DNA of 43,114 nt from Chara braunii. Taxonomy: Eukaryota; Streptophyta; Charophyceae; Charales; Characeae. Below, one piece after another: positions 1 to 12,000 of the stretch. The DNA lies in assembly GCA_003427395.1 (NCBI GenBank), contig BFEA01000733.1:519648-562761 (forward strand). The letters run 5' to 3'. The notes under the pieces are model-generated. The model was not told the DNA's origin. It saw only the letters and a program-made list of their open reading frames with translations, and searched no databases. A program made the translations under genes and the position numbers. Each line of letters begins with the position of its first letter. Positions within the stretch are counted from its first letter, which is position 1.

Positions 1-1190
1 GTTCATGGTCGTGAGGCCAACACGGGATAAGGTGTGGAGCAAGAAGACGGATATGTGGTTCAAGTTGAGCGAGAGGAAGAGGAACAAGATATACGATTTC
101 TTGTTCCTTCAAACGTGTCCGAGGAGGGACACTGACGCCGAGTACATCCGCCGGAAGGACCACATGTTGGCACTGCTCGACAACTACCACTTCGCCTCCC
201 GCATGAACACGAAAACGTTTATCGAAAGGCTTCAGTCGCTGTACTACGTGGAGTCCGAGGAGCAGTTGAAGTTAGCCAGTTACGCTTCCCTGATCTCCAC
301 TGACGACATGGAAGCCATAGGTGTGGAGTTTGTCGACAACGAGAAGGACCACGGTCGGGGGTCCTCGTCGGCCGGTCCGTCACCAAGCGCTGCAGCCCTC
401 GTGTCATCATTGGCCAAACCGCGCCGGGCACCACGCCGATGAAGTTGCTGGAGAGACATAGAGCTCTGGCTGCTTCCCCGCCCGCTTTGGGTCCCGGGTC
501 CATTGTCCCGCCCGATTATCCGTCTTGGAAGGATGACAACATCCACTTCTGCTTGAACCGCAATGTCATTCACTTGAGCAGGACTGGGGCCATGATATGG
601 TTTGGCATCCGGGAGTCATCCAGCCAGCGATACGAAATGGCGAGTGGGTCATGGCCGTGGCAATCCCGGGTGCGGGATGGGTGTCATTCCCACACGAGTC
701 GAAGTCCAACTTCCTGCACCTTGCGAGGATTTCGGTCCTCCAGAAAGTGAAGGTCGAAAATGACACTTTAGCACCCGGCGACCTGTCCCTCATTTCCACT
801 ACCGGTCGACTATTTCACGAGCTTCAGCACAAGTGCTGGTTGGAATTGACGGAGGACTACTACGAGCTCGACACGAGTCCGTCGAAGGGCGTGGTGGAGT
901 GGAAAGTGCCCACTCCCAATGGGTCGGACGGTGGTTCCGGGGGGGGGTCACCTGGAAGCGGAGGGGATGGGGGTAGCGACGCCGGGGGTGGCAAAGGAAT
1001 CCCGCCTATGGGGGAGAGAGGGTCTCATGGCCGCAACACGACACCGACTGCGCATCCGGATGTCGCCGGATTACAGTCCGCGCTATACACACGACGATTG
1101 TCCACACTGTCTGTGCATACGGGAAGTTCCGGGTGTCGGCATGCTACAACCAGAAGCCCTTCCTACTCTAGCTCGTCGGCCTGTCTGTGA
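1..1190 (+). pseudogene. Copy A of family 1, middle part: region after the methyltransferase-like domain
   Basis: The window opens inside this gene. The reading frame from position 5 to a TGA at 440-442 carries the motifs KTDMWFKL, YDFLF and a basic RRKDHMLALLDNYH block. The same order appears in copy C just before its end (DMFFKLTPK, QVYFFLF, MRKQVAIAVLQGYHG) and in copy B at about 15310-15450. The alignable sequence then moves to another frame (about 443-575) and again to the frame of 597-1190. There VWHPGVIQPAIRNGEWVMAV matches VWHPRIFQPAVRNGMWVMAI in copy B at about 15903. A glycine-rich stretch follows at about residues 108-130 of that frame. Two frame changes and the TGA mean it is not translatable as it stands. 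No function is known for this segment; it links the methyltransferase-like and protease parts. The family grouping is fairly sure; the function is not. Confidence 0.65.
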
Positions 1191-1280
1191 CTCGGCCGGG
1201 TTGCTAGTCGAGGGCGGCGAAAACTTCGTCCAAAACCTTACACTCCATCCAAGGAAGGATCTGACCCGGCTGAGGAAGTG

Positions 1281-1964
1281 GCCAAGGTGCTAAGAAAGTG
1301 GCCAAGTACATGGACTGACAGTTTTCCCTTCTCGGAAGTAGTGCCGGTTTTTAGTCCACCGGGATCCGAACTTCCTTTGTCGATGCGTGATGTGGTCAAT
1401 ATCAGTAGGGATGGTGTGTTTAAAAGTCCGCCGCAGTCCGAACTTCGGGGATTGCTGGCCTCCGGCTTCTGTGAGTTAAGGTGGTTTTCCTTTGCGAAGT
1501 GCGGGGGGCAATAAGCTCGAATGTTGCAGTCGTTTTGTTTTCCAGTCGCACAACCGCACCTAGGTGCACATGACCACGCGAGATCAGGGTCCTGTGGTCA
1601 GAGCGGTCTTGCTTGACTGTAGGCCAAGGTGCTAAGAAAAGGGGCAAGTACATGGACTGACAGTTTTCCCTTCTCGGGAATAGTGCCGGTTTTAGTCCGC
1701 CAGGATCCGAACTTCCTTTGTCGATGCGTGATGTGGTCAGTCTCAGTGGGGCTGGTGTGTTCAAAAGTCCGCCACAGTCCGAACTTCGCGGACTGCTGGC
1801 CTCCGGCTTCTGTGAGTTGTGGTGGTTTTCCTTTGCGAAGTGCGGGGGTGATAAGCTCAGATGTTGCAGTCATTTTGTTTTCTAGTTGCACAACCGCACC
1901 TGGGTGCACATGACCATGCGAGATCAGGGTCCTGTGGTCGGAAAGGTCCTGCTTGACTGTTGCG
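1281..1964. repeat. Tandem duplication, two copies of about 342 bp
   Basis: The block starting gccaaggtgctaagaaa at 1281 starts again at 1623, and similarity runs through to about 1964. The copies differ by scattered substitutions and one- or two-base indels. Shared landmarks are catggactgacagttttccc, a run containing gtccgaacttcg, and cacaaccgcacc followed by gtgcacatgacc. The pair lies between the glycine-rich part of copy A and its protease exon, so it probably sits in or replaced an intron. Both copies contain ttctgtgagtt, which could act as a 5' splice site, but I cannot show that it does. Confidence 0.85.
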
Positions 1965-2018
1965 TCTGTACGAATGTATGGTTCTCATTTTTCGTTTTGT
2001 CTTTCTTCTGTTGTACAG

Positions 2019-3092
2019 GGGTGGTGTCGTCTCGAACACGGAGGTCCTCCAAATATCCAGAGCACATATTGCAGAAAGTCCCCGGGTTGAGTAAAAAACA
2101 CAAGGATATATTAAAGGCATCAGGGGTTGATGTCAAGATCGGGAAGAAAGAGTACACCGTTGCCATTAAGGAATGTCTTTCCCTTCTTGCCCCAGATAAA
2201 AGGACATGTCCACGATCTGTGAGTAGGGGTCAGGCCATGTATGAGAAGTACTTAGCAACGCGTCATGCACCGGGGGACAATGTCCAGAACTCCATTTCTC
2301 ACTACACCACGTGTCCTTTGCTCGATGTTGTGCAGTGCTGGCAACAAGTGCAGCACGCGGAAAAAGTTTCGCTGCGACGATTGCGCCTCTGAGCTTGCGG
2401 GTTTTCGATGACATTGTACGAGGCTTGGTGCCGTCTAACACTATTCTCTCAATACAAGGCGATGGTCAATTTATGATTGCAGCAAAAGATCTCCTCACCC
2501 TCGTGCATGTCAACGGCTGGGTGAATGATGAGGTGGTCAATTTCTATATGACATTGTTGGGGTCGACCGCATGTGGGTCACGTGACATATCTCTAGGCCT
2601 TCAAGTCTTCAACTTTAATTCGTTCTTCTTCAGTAAACTGCAACTTCAAGGACACGGTGGGGTGCAGAGGTGGGCTAAATACGTAGATTTGCTTCGTTAC
2701 GATATTATCTCCGTTCCTGTCCACAAAGATGATGATCACTGGATCCTCGTTTCGGTCAACATAAAAGATGATGTTCTCGAAATTTTTGATTCTTTTCCTC
2801 GCATTGTAGCTGATTCTAGTTCTTACCTTAGTGTTTTCGGGTTGATTTGCAGTATTTGGAACGTCAAACATCACATAGGCGGTCGGCTAGGAATTGGAAG
2901 TCCATGGTGGGAAATGTTGTGGTGGATGGAGTTCCGAGACAAGTGGATGGAGCAAGTTGTGGTGTGCTCATGTTGATGTATGCGACGTTGTTGCAACATG
3001 GAGATCGACCGTCTTTCCGGTTCTCTTGTAAAGATATTCCGCTTCTTAGACGACAATTAGCATCATGTGTCTTAGAACATCGTTGTCTTTGA
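2019..3092 (+). pseudogene. Copy A of family 1: Ulp1/SENP-like C48 cysteine protease
   Basis: A likely 3' splice site (ttctgttgtacag, AG at 2017-2018) opens an exon whose frame runs from about 2019 to 2220. A second likely acceptor (gttgtgcag, AG at 2334-2335) opens the protease exon. Reading on, VNGWVNDEVVNFYM matches the start of the C48 fold, DDDHWILVSV holds the catalytic His, IFDSF the Asp, and PRQVDGASCGVLM the oxyanion Gln and nucleophilic Cys. Ulp1 family proteases remove SUMO or related modifiers and are carried by several plant DNA transposon groups. The Cys part (about 2880-3092) lies in a different frame from the His/Asp part, so there is at least one frameshift near 2880. Copy B shows the same order. 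Confidence in C48 membership is high; the real substrate is unknown. Confidence 0.85.
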
Positions 3093-3680
3093 TGAATTTG
3101 ATTGACTTCGAAAAAAAAAATTAAGGTGTTTCATTCGTTAATCGTTAAATTTCGTAAATCGAGACATTATTCAACTGTCCTTCTGCCAGAGGCATTGCTT
3201 TCTTTTATCGTTCCGAGTTCGCATTATCTACAACAAGCTCAATGCATGTCCTGCGTCATGTATGGGCTTTGTAATCTATGTCACGTAATGTTCCATGTTT
3301 CGAATTCTGTTCAAGTTGAAGTATTGTGTTCCATGTTTGGAGTTCTGTTCAACTGGAAGTGTAAACATGATTGTGAAACTGGTTGAGGGATGAATGAGAA
3401 ATCTCATCTTATGTGAAATTGGTCAGTGGATGCCCAAACCTTCTTTGCATAACCATTTGAAAAGCGGATATTCATCGCGATGGAGCACAATTTAATCTAA
3501 TTCAATCTAATTACATTGCTAATTTTATTTACAAAAGTTGAACAACTATGGATGTCAGCAAACTTTCGCATTTGGGGCGACTGGGCGGGCATGCCCATGT
3601 ACAAACACTGCAGTCAAAAATGAATTCGTAAGAAAGAGGAAAGTGTGACAATATAGTTACTGTGTCTTTCATCACATTTA
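3093..3680. other. No gene seen; AT-rich DNA after copy A
   Basis: The stretch has an A-run at about 3111, a doubled phrase (ttccatgtttcgaattctgttcaa near 3291, echoed near 3331) and otherwise unique-looking AT-rich sequence. It may hold the 3' untranslated part of the protease gene. No element end is visible. Confidence 0.4.
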
Positions 3681-3960
3681 TGAAATTGAAGTTTGACAAG
3701 TTAGGTTCACAGCACAGTTCCGCACAGGGTTCTGTTTGGCGAGCCAATCGTTGTTCGTTTATGAAGTTTGACCAGGTTGGATCCCAACACACTTCCCCAC
3801 AGGATCACCAACATGTTTTTGATGTTCAACAAGTAAGGATCCCAATACACTTCCACATTTGGGATTTCATTTATGAAGTTTCACAAGTATGGATCTCAGA
3901 ACGCTTCTACATGTGGTGGCGGGTTTTTGATGTTCAACAAGTCAGGATCCCAACCCCTGG
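3680..3960. repeat. Degenerate tandem repeat, about five units of 55-75 bp
   Basis: Units share a core like gaagtttgaccaggttggatcccaa followed by acacttcc. They begin near 3685, 3760, 3815, 3877 and 3928. Some units carry gatgttcaacaagt in place of gaagtttgacaagt. The open frame across them is a by-product of the repeat and not a gene. Confidence 0.7.
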
Positions 3961-4132
3961 ATGGGCATGCCTACGTTGCTTAGGCTGCAGCCAAAAATCG
4001 ATTCGTTAGAAAGAGGACACAGTATATACTTGAACACCAAATGATTCGGGAGTTAGTGGTGTTCGAAAGAGCACCTTAACGAAGTGGCAAACAGTCGTTC
4101 GCTCTCGATGCCGATTGCCAATAGCATTGTTC

Positions 4133-4134
<2 letters not shown>

Positions 4135-4208
<74 letters not shown>
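4135..4208. repeat. GA dinucleotide microsatellite
   Basis: An almost uninterrupted run of about 33 GA units ends in aaagagagacc. Serine/leucine-rich frames on the minus strand here are artefacts of the repeat. Confidence 0.97.
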
Positions 4209-5060
4209 CCTGGAAAGGCATTGACCGATACTAGTTGAACGGCGAATCAATTCGCAGATATCGGTTTGGTGACTGAGCAGCAGTCTGTGCGGACGGACTT
4301 CCTGTTGGATTTGGATCTGTTTCGAGCAGAGTTTCGCACTCCAGAAATAGAATTGAACTCCTGATCCCGCAGGGTATCAGTTTTTGGACATTTGCATGGA
4401 CAACTAGCGGATTGCTCGGAGTACACATCACAAGTCAGAGTGAACTCTCATTTAGATGGACAACATGAACGCAGACCATCAGCGCGGTGATACAATACGG
4501 ATGCTGGCTTGTCATTTGCATGGACAAATTAATAACATAAATTTCTAACATTCACTCTTCTCATCGCAAACATCGATCCCCTCCTGGACATGAGCATGTT
4601 TAGGACTGTAAGACATTGGCATGAACATGGGAGATCGAAACACTCGTGCCATTTCTTTACATGGACAAGATACATAACATCCATTCAGAACATTTACTTT
4701 TGTCACCGCAACGTGGAGATGGAAACACTCGCAACTTGCATAGTCTTTTCCTAACACTGCACCATCGTAAATGGAGACAGCGCACGCAGAGTTGAGAGAA
4801 ATGTTCAAACCACTGAACCGCACATTGCAAAGTAGACAGGGGTTGTTCCCGGAAAAACGTTTGAAGCAAAAAACAAGTAGTAGATAGAGGTTTGAGAGGC
4901 GTTACAATAGGTGCCAGAGGCAACGTGTATGAAGTAGTAGATAGAGGTGCGAGAGGCAATAGTTGCAATAGGTGCAACACGACATCGCAAGACGACGTAA
5001 CATTGCAACACAGCACAAAATAACTGTAAAACCAGAAGAGTTCATTAGAATTACAATCGC
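4209..5060. other. No gene seen; short local duplications
   Basis: The phrase catttgcatggacaa or a variant recurs near 4390, 4455, 4513 and 4655, and the last two are part of a diverged repeat with a period of about 140 bp. A second short duplication (gtagtagatagaggt) occurs near 4877 and 4935. A degenerate member of the GCGAGT palindrome class lies near 4437. I see no coding signal that is shared with anything else in the window. Confidence 0.5.
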
Positions 5061-5062
5061 CC

Positions 5063-6069
5063 TTAAACATAAGGTTTGACCACACGTCCGTATCTTGTCA
5101 CATACGGGGCTTATCGCGGACGAGGTCGTGAACTGAAACCATACATGTCATTCATAGATGATCCATATACGTGGCTCTTTGGTTCGTGGACAGTTGCATT
5201 CCCCGAAAACACGGACATGTATTTCATCTTGACAAACCCTCCTGATCGTGCTAAGGAATTCCCTATACAGTCTCGTATGTCGGACACTTTCTCTTCCACC
5301 TCATGCCACATGATAAACATCTGACCCGACCTGCTCTCACCAAGTCTAACCGCCCATCTACATCTGGGCGAGACATGACCGCCTTGAACTTGGATCCCTG
5401 AAGCACCAGCTCGTTCTGTGCCACGAGCACAACCGCATCCATAAGTTTCCTACTTTTGCTTGAAGAAGCCACATATAGCACTCTGGCGAAAGGACATCCG
5501 TCATCCGTCAACCACACACAATACTACGATAGAGTTTGTGGAGAAGTCCTTGGGCAACGGGGTGGGTAGTGTTCGAAGAATGAACAATGACGAGTGCAGT
5601 CCACCAAATCTTGCTTCTGCGAACTTCCCCAAGTTCGTGGCGAAGATGTGATGTACTCGCAGTGGAGGCGACGGCTGAAGATAGTACGGTAGCGGATCGG
5701 TTTACCCTTATCGTCCAGGGTCTTTTGCTGGAGGACACCATCAGGCAATGGAATGAGGCTCCTGAACTCTAACATGTTGGCAAACTTGTAATGGCTTGCC
5801 CAAGGGCAGGCACGCTCCATCGCCTTCCAATCATTATCATTCCATTCGTCGAGATGTCGGTTCATGTACGGTTTGACGGGCATCCATGGGTCCTCGTCGA
5901 AGTCGAAGTCCTCCTTGGATGCTTCGTCAATCCACATTTGATCGTCATGATGCAGCACCGATGTCGCACAAGGTGAAAACGGTTTTGCCAAGCGCATGTG
6001 CTTCTCGGGACTCAAGCGCATGTGCGTCTCGGGACTCACGCTGACGCTTGTCAAAGGTCTCGATGACAT
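5063..6069 (-). pseudogene. Copy F of family 3: unrecognised protein of about 330 residues
   Basis: This is a close paralogue of copy G (33859-34842), matching it from the start through the C-terminus. Shared blocks in order are DPW, PYMNRH, DEWNDNDWKAMERACPWASH, YKFANMLEF, a stretch with RTWGSSQKQ, DGCPFARVL, GSKF with VMSRPDVDG, EVEEKV and IGNSLA, then KYMSVF and YGSSMN. The frame starting at 6069 has a TAG at 5524-5526 where G has a sense codon. It then reads on until a frameshift near 5330, meets a TAA at 5111-5113, and would end at 5063-5065. Homology to G upstream of the first ATG, to about 6170, suggests that a 5' leader was copied too. No known domain was recognised. Mobile-element origin is inferred from the copy number and setting. 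Confidence 0.65.
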
Positions 6070-6220
6070 TACGCTCCCTACACATCACGGACACACAAAC
6101 GACACAAACGGATGTGTAGACCGTCGTAAATAAAGTTGTCCAATGATAAGTCCCTTGGTGCGGCCAACACTCAACCGTCACGCCCGCTCTACATATCGAC
6201 AAGCTCATCACTTAATCAAA

Positions 6221-6287
6221 GTGCGAGTGAACTCTCACTTACATGCGAGCTAACACTCACTTAAGCAAAGTGCGAGTGAACTCTCAC
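6221..6287. repeat. Cluster of three GTGCGAGT palindromes
   Basis: Near-palindromes of the form GTGCGAGTgaACTCtCAC lie at 6221-6238 and 6270-6287, with a weaker one (gcgagctaacactcac) at 6245-6260. The stop codon of copy D (6284-6286) falls inside the last. They sit exactly between copies F and D, but the same motif is scattered elsewhere, so this alone does not make them element ends. Confidence 0.75.
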
Positions 6288-9200
6288 TTAAGTTTGACCA
6301 CACGTCCAGATCTAGTGACATTCAAGGTTCCCCGGGGACAAGGTCGTGTAGCAAAGCCATACAAAGCATTCATTGATGATCCGTACATGCGGATCTGCGG
6401 TTCATCGACTGATGCACTCTCTGAAAAGACAGACATGTATTTCACGAAGTACCTTTCGCGAAGATCGGACGTGTGGCCTAGATCGGACGAGTGACCTGTA
6501 GGCACCCACCACTGTATACGTGAACAACCGAAATGCGATGAGGAACGGTCGTCCACAACCTTAGACTGTGCTCTGCCAACCCAGAACTTGACACCTTGAG
6601 ACAGTTCCTCATCAGTTGGCCTAACAATCAGAAAATCACCTTTGTTTATATGACGCTGAGGGTCGAAGTCCAGTTTTGGACGGCACGCCCTCGGTCCTAC
6701 ATATATAAGCGAAGCATCTGGTGAAGGAGGATCGGCTTCTTGAACTTCGTCCACAATTTCGACTGATTGTGGCCAGAAGGCGTGAGGGTTGATCTCCGGC
6801 TCGTCCGCCCCGAGGACATCCTTTTCCTCACCCTCTTCCACCTCCTTCTTCTTTTGCTTTTGGATCATGTCGTCCGCCTCGACGAAGATGGCTTTCCAGT
6901 AAGACAAAGCATCCTCCCGCTTGTCGACCTCCTCCTTCCTATATGTCTGCCACATGTGTCTATGTTGTTCGAGGACGTCCACAAATTTTTGGACACTGTC
7001 ACGAGCCATCCAAAAATCGTCTTTAACGACACGGGGAATAACACATCGCTGTGGAGGGGAGGCAGGGCCTGCATACTGGCCATCGACTATCGGGAACCAG
7101 TGAATTGGTCTGCCTTCCGGCTTCCATTCCGCATCGGTACAGTACTTCTTGTACACCATGACGGGACTGCCGTCACGCATGAAGAATTTGAAGAGGTGCA
7201 GTTTCGATACGCCGATGATGGTTCTATCGACGTATCGATCCACTACCCGGCGCCAATCGGCAATGTGATCGAGCATATGCACTTCGGCGGTATCTTGTGC
7301 GAAGACTCGATAAGCAAGAACAACTGCTTCATGGTGTAAGCATCGTTGTCCTTTAGTTTTTTCGAGAAAACACTAAAAGTCGCGTCTATGTCGGTATGCA
7401 TGCGCCCAACGAGCATGAACCCCACTTCGACATCTTCGAAAATCCCGAGTTTCACCAGAATAGAGGCCAAACACATAAGGTATTGGTTTTTGTTTTCCCT
7501 CGAGCAATTGTCCGCCTGGATGCGGAGGTGGCGTGGCCATTTCTGTCCCGACACCTGCAACTCACATAGAGTCCGCATAACGCACGTCACGGTGCCATCG
7601 GAGCCGTGCGCATAGAAAGGGAAATACATGTACACATTAATGGACGGTTTCCTTCTGTGAGCTACGACCACGTTAAGGTTCGTTTTCATCATCATGCCGT
7701 GTCGATGATCCTTGGAGTAATTATATATGCCGATGTGAGGAATGGTTGTCTTTTTCTGATCCATTCCATCCACTATAAGGCAGAGGTATTCCGCGGGGTT
7801 CAAAATGGAACGAAGTTTCCAGTCAGCGTAATCCGCACGGTGAGCGACCTGATCTAGTTGGTGTTTGCGGTGCTTTTCCTCGAAATCCCTACGGTCACGA
7901 AGGAGGAAGGCGTTGTCTATGGCCTGTCTAAGGCGGACGCACTCGCCACACTTTGTGAACGAGTTCGACTTGGCAAGGTCGGCATGCCACAAGTACTTCC
8001 TCCATATGGAATAGAAGACTTGCTCCGAAACGACGGTCTGACCCGCCGCTTCCAAGTCCGCCTTGATAGACTCGTATACAAGAAGCTTCGTGAAATAAGC
8101 AGGGAGCCTAACTTTGGGTCGTTGTGAGGTCCCCCTCACAACCATTTCGTTAGGCATAGCATCTCCATGTTCTTCCACGAACCTTGTCACGCGAGCCAGC
8201 ATGCTCACATACTCCTGTCTCGGGTTCAACAATCCCCATCGACCATGACGGCCACGGACGACTCCGTCCGACTTGCACTTGCTATAACGACGAAATGTGT
8301 TTCGACATATCCCTATTATTTTGCACCAACCGGCGATGCACACAAGGAGTTTGCACTGCACTGGTTGGACTCTTTCCCGACCGCCGTCGAGGATAGTGAC
8401 ATTGTCGAGGGTTTGCATCCACCACTCGATCCTCCTTTCGAGGGACATTTCGTAATAGGCTTCGCGCACCGGTTTGATATCGCCAATGGTCAAGACCCGA
8501 AGACACTTGTTCTTACAACATTTGTACGTCGGGACGAGCGCAATGTTAGTTTCATTCAATCGACTTTTGACCCTCTTCGAATGCTTTGACCTTCCAACCG
8601 GCCTATTTTTCCGATTATATCTTCTCCTTTCTCCAGGTAGGGGATGGGACAAAACTTGAAGGACTGCTTCGGGAGTTTCAGGTTGGCTTTTGGTCGGGGA
8701 CCCATGCGCTGCACCTAGAAATTTCGATCTGTCCGTGGGAGCAGTTCTCAGCAAATCAGATTGGGAGGATTCCGATGAACTGTAGAAATCTGTGTCTACA
8801 AAACTAGTCTGCCAATTTTCCATTGCACTCGTCGCTGTCATCCACGGAGAGCCAACTATTCCGGCTTCACATGCAATTCTCTTACCTATCTTCGCACTTC
8901 CACACGCACGTACCGTTGCGTGGTCCCTATCATACCCGTTTCTACCAAATGCACCGCACTGTTGCCGATCAGATCTGTTTCTATCGAGCGTACCACAGAA
9001 GTCTGTGTCCACCAGCGACCGACTGTAGTCAAATGCTAGGGGTTGGGTAACTTCAATGCTTTCTGACAGTCTACCCGCCGTCCACACGAGATCTGATCCA
9101 GTCGTTTTCGACACACTACAGAAATCTGTGTCCATGAACATCCACCCACCCGGAAACGTCTCGACATCCCGAACACCCTCACTACCGAGGATTAGCGCTG

Positions 9201-9441
9201 TAGATACGCGTTGACCGTCGAGAACGTCGGTAAAGCGAACAAAACGACGTCGGGCGGACGTCGTAGACGAGCCTGAATGATTCGTCGGGGTCAACATCGA
9301 GAACTCCCTTTTCAAACCGTAATGCCGATCAGAGGGAGCTTCCGGGTTGCTGTCACAAGAACTACGTTCTCGAACATCGTCTTCTCCGTGTTGTCGTGAC
9401 GGTGGCAGTGGCGTGACACAGTGGACGGATTGGACAGCCAT
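6284..9441 (-). pseudogene. Copy D of family 2: DUF7869-like putative transposase, one frameshift
   Basis: The frame from 9441 runs to about 7243 (732 residues) and continues from 7282 in another frame. Comparison with copy E shows that a single base is missing near 7268. The N-terminal third is low complexity with three spaced copies of (V/M)DTDF(C/Y). Next come a CCKNKC motif (about residue 309), VREAYYEMS, a paired-cysteine FTKCGEC (about 497), then LIVDGMDQKKTTIPH (about 555), RIQADN with ENKN (about 643) and VGRMHTDIDATFS (about 682). Three spaced acidic motifs ahead of an all-helical tail are what an RNase-H-fold transposase would show; that is inference. Past the frameshift, FWVGRAQSK and WWVPTG resemble a small BAH-like module. 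The last 55 or so residues instead match family 3 (KYMSVF, YGSSMNALYGF, GRVVK). D has VGRMH where E has VGHTH. Confidence 0.7.
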
Positions 9442-9599
9442 TTGAAGAGACGATTCACACGGAAACTGTACAACAAGAAAATCCCGTCAATGTATGACGA
9501 GGTCAGGGAAATAAACAAGAGGGAGCAAACTCACATTTCAAAATTTTATCACAAAACAGTGGAACAACAACATTTGAATCCATATCGTTTTGTCGGACC

Positions 9600-10440
9600 C
9601 TGATGTGAGGCTCAAGTGGTATCTCAAGTTCGACTCCTCACCCACTCGTTCAGTGTGCAAGTGGTTTGGATATGTCCGAGTAAACTCGCACTTTTTCAGG
9701 CAAGAGTACAAATGCGAGCTGATTCGGACTTATTCAACGTACAGTAAGAAATTAAGTTCATGGTCGGAACAAGACCGAACACAAGTGCGAGTCGATTCGG
9801 TATTATCCACTAAACAACGATAATTTTCAAGTGCCAAAAACTTCGCACTTCAGAGGAACATTTCGATTACGCCGTGCAATAAGAAATTGCCTTCGTGGTT
9901 GGTTCAGTGCCGAGTTAACTCCCAAATATAAAATGACTTCATTCTTTTGGGCTGAGAAGAGACGCGAATTATCGACTAAAGAGGAACAAATTTAGGGGGA
10001 TGGATGGTTGAAGAGCGAATAAATTCGCACTTGCAAACGAGCATTTCCATTATGAAACTGGGGCTTGTGGACTAAAGACTCAAAAATTTGGGGGGATGGT
10101 TGGTTGAAGAGCGAATAAATTCGCACTTGCAGACAAACATTTCCACTATGAAACTGGGATTTTTGGACTGTTGAGTAATAAATTTAGGGGGATGGTTGAT
10201 TAAAAAGCGAATAAATTCGCACTTGCAAACAGGCATTTTCATTACGAAACTAGGGGTACAAGTGCAAGTTAATTCTGACCTATGGACTAAACAGTGACAA
10301 ATTAAGGGGTTGGTTGGTTCAAGAGCGAATGAATTCGCAGTTGTAAACGAGCATTTCCATTACGAAACTGCGGGCAAAGTGCAAGTTGTTTCCGGCTTGT
10401 TCTGCGTGTAGTACGAGCCACAGATCGTCGCAAGAGAGAA
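9600..10440. repeat. Intergenic repeats, each carrying a GCGAAT palindrome
   Basis: Units of about 95-120 bp share gcgaataaattcgcacttgc, then aaac(g/a)(a/g)gcattt(c/t)cattatgaaact, and a stretch like tttagggggatggttg. The palindrome GCGAATaaATTCGC lies at 10015-10028, 10111-10124 and 10207-10220, with a tga-centred variant at 10325-10338. Looser ones lie near 9675, 9710 and 9785. I see no gene here. This lies upstream of copy D, so regulatory use is possible but not shown. Confidence 0.8.
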
Positions 10441-10449
10441 ATAGGGAAA

Positions 10450-12000
10450 GATGGCGTGCTATTTTTTAAGATGGAGCAAGATTGTGAAGCGATGGGCAGA
10501 CGGCGCATCGATGAAAATACATGGAGAGAGATGGCGCGCAGAATGAGAGAGATGGCGCACCAAGAGAGATGGATGGAGTCACAGTCTTCCCCCGAATACA
10601 ACGTCTGGTCATTACAACTGAATTTGGGTCATCTTTCAGTCTAAAGACAACTGTAATGAAAGTGCGTTGTATATTCCGGGGAAGAAGGTGGATGGCGCAG
10701 GAAGGGAAAGAGATCGCGAACTGATTGGGAGGTGTTCCGCAGCGAGAGAGAGTGACTGCGCATCGATGGAGAAACATGGCGCAACAATGGAGATAGCAGG
10801 CGCAACAATGGTTAGCGATAGCACAGCAATGGAGAAAGATGGCACACCAAAGCAGATAGATGATGATGGAGATAGATTAGGAAAGATAGCGCAGCGATGG
10901 AGATAGATGACGAAGGAGATAGATTAGGAAAGATAGCGCACCGAAGGAGATGGATGACGAAGGAGATAGACTAGGAAAGATACTACAGCGATGGGGATAG
11001 ATGACGAAAGGTCGATAGAGATCGCGCATCAGTGGAGAGAGATGGAGAGAGGACGCGCAACAATGGTTAGCGATGCCGCAGCGATGGAGAGAGAAGACAC
11101 AGCGATGATCAAGATTTGTTATTGCACAACATTAGTTTCATCGAGTTAAACCTTCGTTAAGCATATCTGTCACCTGTTTCGTGCGATTCCACAGTAATGG
11201 GCGGCTGCACCGATGACGGCCTGAAACAACAATACAATGGCGATGGCAGGATCGCGCACGAGTAATGGAGAGCCTCTGGGGCAAGGATGGAGGTTGCTCG
11301 GTTGTCAAGAGAGATCTCACAGTGATGAAGTGAGATGGAGAGTGATCACTCAGCGATGGAGGGAGATCGTGCGGCGATGGAGAGAGAAATCGCGCAGCGC
11401 TGCGGTGGGATAACACTGGCCAGGGCTTCGATAGCAATGGCCAGCGCTACGGTGGAGAGCGATGGCGCACCGGTGGAGAGCGATGGCGAGGCGATGGAAT
11501 GTGTTACAATGCAACGATAGTGATAGCGATGGCAGCGATGGAACAACGATAGCGATTGAGCAGCGATGGCGCACCGGTGGAGAGCGATGGCGCAACGGTA
11601 GAGAGCGATGGCGCAGCGATGGAACAGCGATGGAACAGCTATAGCGATGGCGCAACGATGGAACAGCGATAGCGATGGCAGCGATAGCAAGGGAGCGATA
11701 GCGATGGCGTACCGACTGAGAGATGGCGCAGCGATGGAACCAACGTTGCGATGGTAGCTATGGTACCAGCGTTGCGATGGCGCAGCGATGGCCAGCGCTG
11801 CGATGAGAGCGATGGCGATTGTCAGCGCTACGATGGTCAGGCGAGCGCGACGGCTGTGATGGGGGATATAGCTTTGCGTCGCGATGGCGATGAGCTAACC
11901 GCATCGATGGCGATGGTGCATGGCGAGCGTTGGCGATGGCGATGAGCTAAGCGCATCGATAACGATGGTGCATGGCTAAGCGCATCGATATCGAACGCCG
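10450..12000. repeat. Degenerate GATGGCGCA / GCGATGG minisatellite
   Basis: About 1.5 kb is built from hexamer- and dodecamer-like variations of gcgatggcgcagcgatggaga. It is most regular at 11330-11960. Long frames on both strands (Arg/Met/Ala-rich on plus, His/Arg/Ser/Leu-rich on minus) come from the absence of stops in the repeat unit and are not genes. A break with unique-looking sequence lies at about 11110-11230. Confidence 0.85.

Noticed and set aside
2219-2335. Intron from GTGAGT (2219) to AG (2335) in copy A
   Set aside because: The donor looks good, but joining it to the acceptor does not lead into the protease frame; the acceptor may be real with a different donor.
2816-2852. A 37-bp intron explaining the frame change in the copy A protease
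   Set aside because: It is too short for a normal spliceosomal intron, and copy B has coding sequence at the matching place; a frameshift is simpler.
6221-6287. GTGCGA palindromes as terminal inverted repeats of the F or D elements
   Set aside because: The same motif occurs many times away from any element end, and no paired, outward-facing copies bracket F or D.
11346-11690. His/Arg/Ser/Leu-rich and Arg/Met/Ala-rich frames in the minisatellite
   Set aside because: Overlapping open frames on both strands follow from the repeat unit lacking stop codons; there is no domain or partner copy.
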